The position numbers and the translations under genes were made by a program. From Cryptomeria japonica (lineage: Eukaryota > Streptophyta > Pinopsida > Cupressales > Cupressaceae), in contig NC_081413.1 in NCBI RefSeq assembly GCF_030272615.1, positions 187,824,669-187,888,668 on the forward strand: a DNA stretch of 64,000 nucleotides. Direction: 5' to 3'. A model generated the notes under the pieces. The model searched no databases. It was not told where the DNA came from and saw only the letters and a program-made list of their open reading frames with translations. Positions 59,000 to 64,000 of the stretch are shown piece after piece. Numbering within the stretch: the first letter of the stretch is position 1; each line of letters starts with the position of its first letter.

Positions 59000-60412
59000 A
59001 TGGCAACCTCGAAGGCGGGAGCATCCACCAGTCGTCCAACTCTCATGAAGGAAGATCAAAAGACCGAAGAAGTGGAGACCAAGATCGTGTCTAAATGGAG
59101 CAACATTGGAGATACCAACTTGGGTAACTTCAGTACGAAGAAGTTTCGAGAGGTCCCTTACATTGGCAAGCCATCACCTGTCGCCAGAAGGATAATCGAA
59201 AGTGGCATCATTAAGGCGGCCGGCTTCCCTCCAGCAGTACAATGCCATGAGTTGATGATCGAGTGTGCTCGTCATTATGATCCTCAATCCAGAACAATCG
59301 TGTCCAAGGAAGGAAACACTTTAGCTTATCTTTCAGAAGAGGCTATAAGTGAGGCTTTCCATCTTCCAGAGCACAGAGATATGGTCTACAAGAGCATAGA
59401 AGGAGCCAGGTCCATGTACGAAGATGATCCAGATGCTTGCCTAAGCATCATCAACAAGAACTGGTTACTCAAGAGTCGTCCTCGCCTGAGCAAGATACCG
59501 AATACACCACATAGGATCGATTTCCAGGAGGAGTACAGAGATTTGATTACAATGCTCAACCGAGTCACGAGAGCTCCTCAAGCCTTCTACTTTGAGAGGT
59601 GGATGTTCTACTTTATCCAGGTGATAGTTCAGGGAAAAGGAACAATTCATTGGGCTAGAATGATTAGCCATTGCTTGGACGTACAGTTGAGGAGACTAAA
59701 AGCTACCAAGTCCTTCCACATGAGTTCATACGTCATATATGCCTTAATCAGGAGCTTTGAGTACGCAGGACTACCTCACAGAGGAGTGATTGGAAGAGGA
59801 CTCGGCGAGGTCAGAGTTTGTGATTCCTATGTCCACTTGCATCATTCGCTAGGAAGTAACTACAAGTTAGTTAATGATACCTTCACTATGAACATCACAA
59901 GGACGTTGCAAGACGGGATTCACAACAGATTATCTCAAGATGCACAGGAACTAGTAAAGAGGTACGGTGCTTGGTTTATCCAATTTCCGAAGTTTACTTA
60001 TATCAGAGTTCATGGATGTCCTTCACCTCCATACATGTTGCCGAGATATCCAACAGACAGAATAGTGTTACTTGAGGTAACAAGACAGTTGGCAGCTTAT
60101 GTGAAGGCTTTCAGACACAGACATGGAAATGGAGTTCCCGTACCTATCATATTGGGCAATTCAGTTGAGGTATGTCCTAATGCTTTAGCCATGGATGACA
60201 CAGAGAAGGAGTTAGCTTTGTATTCTTTTTCATTCTTTGCTTTGAGAGAAAACTTTGATCCACATGGATATATAGAGGAGACAGTCGGTAGGAAGTTTAA
60301 GCATGAATTTCAGATAGAAGATTTTATGATGAATCTCCTAGACGATCTTGAAGTGAAAAGAAAGATGCATTCTAGATTGCCTCTGGATTTCATCAGGAAA
60401 TGCAAGATTTAA
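59000..60412 (+). CDS. Block X protein, N-terminal frame, function unknown
   Basis: The open frame runs from ATG 58982 or, preferred because of a possible splice acceptor just before it, ATG 59000 (MATSKAGAS) to TAA 60410-60412; about 470 residues. The first 40 are polar and charged, then the sequence looks globular and helical with aromatic residues and few low-complexity runs. Landmarks are ARHYDPQSRTIVSKEG and LSEEAISEAFHLPEH (about 59270-59370), LLKSRPRLSKIPNTPH (about 59470), FERWMFYFIQVIVQGKG (about 59590) and HGCPSPPYMLPRYP (about 60015). The stretch with an LSEEAI--AF-LP pattern loosely recalls domains in plant transposon-associated proteins, but I cannot assign a family. No RT, integrase, protease or transposase triad seen. 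The same frame continues after the stop. Confidence 0.65.
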   Translation: MATSKAGASTSRPTLMKEDQKTEEVETKIVSKWSNIGDTNLGNFSTKKFREVPYIGKPSPVARRIIESGIIKAAGFPPAVQCHELMIECARHYDPQSRTIVSKEGNTLAYLSEEAISEAFHLPEHRDMVYKSIEGARSMYEDDPDACLSIINKNWLLKSRPRLSKIPNTPHRIDFQEEYRDLITMLNRVTRAPQAFYFERWMFYFIQVIVQGKGTIHWARMISHCLDVQLRRLKATKSFHMSSYVIYALIRSFEYAGLPHRGVIGRGLGEVRVCDSYVHLHHSLGSNYKLVNDTFTMNITRTLQDGIHNRLSQDAQELVKRYGAWFIQFPKFTYIRVHGCPSPPYMLPRYPTDRIVLLEVTRQLAAYVKAFRHRHGNGVPVPIILGNSVEVCPNALAMDDTEKELALYSFSFFALRENFDPHGYIEETVGRKFKHEFQIEDFMMNLLDDLEVKRKMHSRLPLDFIRKCKI

Positions 60413-62215
60413 AGAGTGGCCGACCAAGCTCAGGACAGTGGCAGACATCTCCAGTCATCCTATGACCGAGAAAGCAAATCAGTAAGGTTAGATTGGAATG
60501 AGCCCGAGGTCGTGGATCTAGATGCTTTGATGGCTCCAGTCTTGTCTTGTACTCGCAGATGGGTTGATGTGCAGCATCAGAAGTTGAGAGAGCAAGGCAT
60601 AGCTATGACTTTCACTTTGGAAGAGAAACCAGTTGAAGGTGGAGCTAGTGTAAGCGAAGGTAATCCTAATCCCAGAAATGCAAATGAAGGCAACCTTCGA
60701 AGTGCAAGTGAAGGCGATCTCCATCCAAGAGGCTCGAAGAGGAAAGAGAGACCTGGAAAGAGAGAATCTTCCAAGAAGAAACAAGAGGCCAGCCGAGATC
60801 GTTCATCCGGTACATCTTCTCGACAAGAGAAAAGGACACTTGAAGTGGAAGAGTCTATGGAGTCGATGGTTCAGAATGATAAAGAAGGACAGGTACCTCA
60901 AAAGTCACCAAGTGGATCTCTCCAAGATTATGAGCTACATGAAGACAAGAATAATGACGAAGTAACATCTCCTCCCAGAGAAGAAGAAATATTGCATAAG
61001 GAAATACAGGTCAAAGAGACAAGATCAGCCATCCCAGATTGGTTGAAGGAAAGATTAACCAAGGTGATCGTAATAGAGGACGAGGACAATGTAATTGATT
61101 TAGAGAGCCTTGTTGGACGTTCTCAAGAAGTAACAGAGAAGAGGAAGGCTACCGAGATGTCCAAGATGATTAGAGATGAGACTGGATCTAGAAAATTACA
61201 GATAGCTACACCGGTAGTGGACAAATATGAAGAGGAGATCCTAGCAGAGGAATATGATATAGAGACATTTGAGCTAGGTCCATCCACAGCCGAGCAGACA
61301 CTAGATGATGCCACAGATTCCTTTGAGGCATTGAAGGACAAGCTTAGAGAAGAAATGGAGAAGAGTAGAAAGCTTGAGAGAGAGGTCGGTGCATGGAGAA
61401 CATATTTCAGCCATCTCAATCAGCCTTTAGGACGTCAGGATTCAGCAAGATCACCCATACAGGCACTTCCCCTTCAATCAATTGGTGAGGCAGAGAGATT
61501 CAAGAGTATGGTCCAGCGTATGAGTACTTGGATGGATAAATCTCATACAGTTGCCGTAGAATTTGCAACAAGGATGATGAAGGCTATTCATAGGGCTATT
61601 CAGGTTCTTGAGATCATCCACAATTTGATGATAACGGTAGCCGCTTTTGCTCATACCAAAGATGTTATCATTCCTGTCTTGAAAGTAATCAGACAAACAT
61701 CGAGGAAGGTCTTAGCGCAGGAAAAGATTATGGATGGAGGACCTCACAGTTTACTTCAGTGGTCAACCTTACTCCAGATGAAGGAAGTTCTCTTTGAGGA
61801 CATCAGTACTAGATGCAGTCATGTTGAGGAGGTGATCAACCCGATCCAGGACAGAGTATTTGAGGTACTACGTACCATTCTTGGCAGGAGGATCGAAGTT
61901 GAGACAGATGTGGATTTGCAGGAATTGGAAGATAGAATCAAGGTCATCTTTTGCAAGGACGCTAATATCACAGATGAGCAACAGGACCAGATGTTTGCTA
62001 CCATGCTCCTGATCGAAAGGACTAAGGAACTTGAACTTACATGGGACGCAGCTCTTCTAGATGCATTTGATCAGGTCATCCACTTGGAAGAAAGAATGAA
62101 GAATCTTCCCGAGATTCCAATTGCTGAGATCGAAGGAATCATATCAAGATTCATTGCATATGCTAAAAAGGAGCATTGGAAAGGGAATAAGATTCTAGAT
62201 GAGAGGTTATTATAG
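60413..62215 (+). CDS. Block X protein, C-terminal frame after an in-frame TAA, function unknown
   Basis: In the same phase as the upstream frame, separated only by the TAA at 60410-60412, and open for 600 codons to TAG 62213-62215. The first in-frame ATG is at 60530, so either the upstream protein is read through, the TAA is a recent mutation in a ~1,070-residue protein, or a second product starts inside. It opens with a polar region and an EGNPNPRNANEGNLRSASEG-type repeat (about 60655-60715). A basic nuclear-signal-like KRKERPGKRESSKKK follows (about 60738-60782), then an acidic stretch, a charged coil (EALKDKLREEMEKSRKLERE, about 61327-61386) and a long helical C-terminal region. Continued openness over 1.8 kb argues for coding sense until recently. 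Confidence 0.6.
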   Translation, partial: RVADQAQDSGRHLQSSYDRESKSVRLDWNEPEVVDLDALMAPVLSCTRRWVDVQHQKLREQGIAMTFTLEEKPVEGGASVSEGNPNPRNANEGNLRSASEGDLHPRGSKRKERPGKRESSKKKQEASRDRSSGTSSRQEKRTLEVEESMESMVQNDKEGQVPQKSPSGSLQDYELHEDKNNDEVTSPPREEEILHKEIQVKETRSAIPDWLKERLTKVIVIEDEDNVIDLESLVGRSQEVTEKRKATEMSKMIRDETGSRKLQIATPVVDKYEEEILAEEYDIETFELGPSTAEQTLDDATDSFEALKDKLREEMEKSRKLEREVGAWRTYFSHLNQPLGRQDSARSPIQALPLQSIGEAERFKSMVQRMSTWMDKSHTVAVEFATRMMKAIHRAIQVLEIIHNLMITVAAFAHTKDVIIPVLKVIRQTSRKVLAQEKIMDGGPHSLLQWSTLLQMKEVLFEDISTRCSHVEEVINPIQDRVFEVLRTILGRRIEVETDVDLQELEDRIKVIFCKDANITDEQQDQMFATMLLIERTKELELTWDAALLDAFDQVIHLEERMKNLPEIPIAEIEGIISRFIAYAKKEHWKGNKILDERLL

Positions 62216-63255
62216 ATGACATGGCACCTTAGTTGTCATTGGTTTATGTCTCCTAGATTTTCGTGCCAAATTTAATAATTGGCTATGCATTTAATGTTGT
62301 GCAATAAAAGGGGAACTTTTGTAATAAAACCCTAATTAGGGTTTAGGTGTCATAATCTTGGCCATTGATCTGCTTTTTGATCTGGACCGTTCATTGTAAT
62401 TGAGGATGCTATTTATACCCTCATTTCATTTCATTTTGTCATTAGAAATAACTAGAAAATCAGCATTAGAGAGAGATTAGAGTTTAGAAGCAATTTACTT
62501 TTTGTAGCAAGATTGAGCTTTGAAGAAAGAATTCAAACAATTGTTGTACATGATGGCTTTGAGATCAATGAAATATTGAAGTTATGGTGTTTTGTTGCAA
62601 TTCTCTTAGTTATCTTCATGGTTGTTCAATTTTCTTGAATCATTTCTCGATCAAAGTAGTGTGTTAATTCGAAGGACAAAGTGTTGGACTTGACCTTTGG
62701 TAGGATTCGCTTTCCAAACCACTAGCTTCTTGCTGATTGTAGGAACGCCTTGCGTGGTCGACTGGAGATATTTGAATCGTTTAAACCTTCAATCATTGTT
62801 GTATCTTGGATATGTACCTTCGTGGTAGTGTCCTTGGTCTTTGATGTATTGAAAAATCATTTGTTACCTTAGAAGATCGCATCAATTTCAATTGAGTTGT
62901 TAATTTATGGCAATATTGAAATTGGTAGAATCTCACCAAGTCTTGTCCACATTGAGTCATTCTTAGGGTTAGACTAGATTAGACCTCTTGCAAACCCTAT
63001 CCTTTTGTCTTTTTTTTGAAAAGCTTCTTTAGTTTAGCAAAATCTTCGGCAACGTAAGGCCCCTTGATGACACAGCAATCACAACGACCACTGGTGCTTA
63101 TCCACACGTAGAGACCCTACCAAAAAGAACATTGGAGTCATCCTAACTGATCCTTTTTGCGAATCTTCAGCAGTTAGCGACTTTATTCAAGAGAGGATAA
63201 GATGCCTTTGGGTATTTTATTCTGTGTATGATTGTGTACAAAATACACGTCAACA
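62216..63255 (+). other. 3' part of block X, non-coding
   Basis: Contains AAAAGGGGAA near 62308 (polypurine-like), CCCTAATTAGGG near 62331 and a second TATA-like CTATTTATACC near 62409. The overall look is of an LTR 3' part ending CACGTCAACA, but no partner LTR exists upstream of the frame. Confidence 0.4.
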
Positions 63256-63440
63256 GTTAACCACAGGCAAACATCAGATCTGTTGCCTTCCCAACCATAG
63301 ACGATAAGCTCTTATCGTCACCCCCGAGCACACTACATGTTCTTCATGTTATTGAAATTATATCTATTGATGCAATTATGACCTTGCATATATATGAATC
63401 AATACCTCCTAATAGACCTCAAGTCGACCATATACTTTTG
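63256..63440. repeat. 185-bp direct repeat, right copy
   Basis: Identical to 55849-56033 except one base. It is followed by GCACCAAGGATAGGG, unlike the left copy. Confidence 0.95.
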
Positions 63441-64000
63441 GCACCAAGGATAGGGTCATACCTATATATTACAAGTTACATATGAGTCTCCCTTAGTTGC
63501 AAGTTACATTTAACTTAATCACAAGTTACACACAAGTGGTTCGCCCAAATAGGGCCTGCCCCAAATTAGACTCATACAACTGCGATATCCAAATGCCAAG
63601 GCCGACAGACCACTTGGCATTTTGTGCACTAGGTCGGCCCTAGAAGGGATCCGACCTAGCTACACAACAACATTCTGCTCTACCATAGACAGGTAAGGGA
63701 TTACATCCCTGGTTCAGTTAAGAACACAGCAACTTCCTTAAGTCATTGTATTAATTATTACTTTAGGAACAGCATTAAAATATTAAGGAAACAGGAAATG
63801 TTCATTTATGTAATTATACTAAAATGTAACAGTTCTGAAATTATATATTACTGTTTGAATATGATTGGGTTAGTATGACTGAGAATATGTACTGTATAAT
63901 TTCATTTAGGATTACTGCTGTGTATCAAATAAGTAGTTTAGAGTAACTGTTATTAATTCCATCTTGGCGCGAGCATTGGGGAGGGTATTCAATGGTGACG
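63441..64000. other. Gene-free DNA at the right edge, with two adjacent inverted repeats
   Basis: ATGCCAAG (63593-63600) pairs with CTTGGCAT (63613-63620), and CTAGGTCGG (63629-63637) pairs with CCGACCTAG (63651-63659). TTACAAGTTACA-type runs occur at 63470-63525. No gene seen. Confidence 0.5.

Larger units (their letters stand above)
56035..63255 (+). mobile_element. 7.2-kb block X between 185-bp repeats: hairpin array plus a long unidentified frame
   Basis: The block starts TGTTGTGACC and ends CACGTCAACA, so it has five-base inverted ends TGTTG/CAACA. It lies directly between the 185-bp repeats except for one extra A at 56034. It holds the 33-nt hairpin array, a TATA box and a 3.2-kb plus-strand frame. 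No LTR pair was found within it: the 3' part (62216-63255) does not match the 5' part. No transposase or reverse transcriptase motif was recognised. It could be a non-autonomous element carrying its own gene, a captured gene, or a rearranged retroelement. The class is unknown. Confidence 0.5.

Noticed and set aside
55849-63440. 185-bp repeats as LTRs of block X
   Set aside because: No TG/CA ends, no primer site after the left copy, no polypurine tract before the right copy, and no target duplication outside.

Overview
The window reads as nuclear DNA of a seed plant, most likely a conifer or another large, repeat-rich genome. That rests on a spliced plant-type ribosomal protein gene, plant LTR retrotransposons primed by tRNA-Trp, plant L1-type LINE remains with a DUF4283-like domain, and very long gene-free, AT-rich stretches. 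I cannot name the species from sequence alone.

Layout, left to right. 1-8004: the 5' part of a minus-strand Ty3/gypsy-type LTR retrotransposon ('element A': LTR 6201-8004, tRNA-Trp primer site, long leader, broken gag/protease/G-patch-like frame running off the left edge). It is inserted into a minus-strand L1-type LINE whose remains fill 8005-~12900. 12905-14290: a diverged pair of direct repeats. 14475-15027: an intact two-exon gene for ribosomal protein eL31, the best-supported gene here. 15028-25000: gene-free DNA with several local two-copy tandem duplications. 25058-27600: a heavily decayed minus-strand Ty1/copia fossil. 28300-31210 and 38765-40900: gene-free flanks sharing a diverged repeat. 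31216-38759: a complete, non-autonomous minus-strand LTR retrotransposon ('element B') with both LTRs, a 5-bp target duplication, PBS and PPT, and a broken gag/protease frame but no reverse transcriptase. 41000-51000: a scattered palindromic motif, interrupted by a 1.2-kb solo LTR, a 3.4-kb TG...CA insertion (both with 5-bp target duplications), a LINE ORF1 relic and a large TATGTG/CACATA palindrome.

52463-52626 looks like the first coding exon of an OXS3-like stress gene with a good splice donor; its second exon was not found. 55849-63440 is the most unusual part. A ~7.2-kb block lies between two 185-bp direct repeats that differ at one base. It carries twelve copies of a 33-nt two-stem hairpin at a near-constant 166-bp spacing (56494-58149), then a TATA box and a ~3.2-kb plus-strand frame (59000-62215) that is open except for one in-frame TAA. 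Its product is not one I recognise and shows no reverse transcriptase, integrase or protease motif.

How parts work together: eL31 is an independent housekeeping gene. The OXS3-like exon may belong to a gene whose intron holds the hairpin block. The rest is mobile-element history: LINE first, then element A inside it; the palindromic-motif region first, then the solo LTR and the 3.4-kb insertion inside it. All coordinates and motif matches were read by eye.
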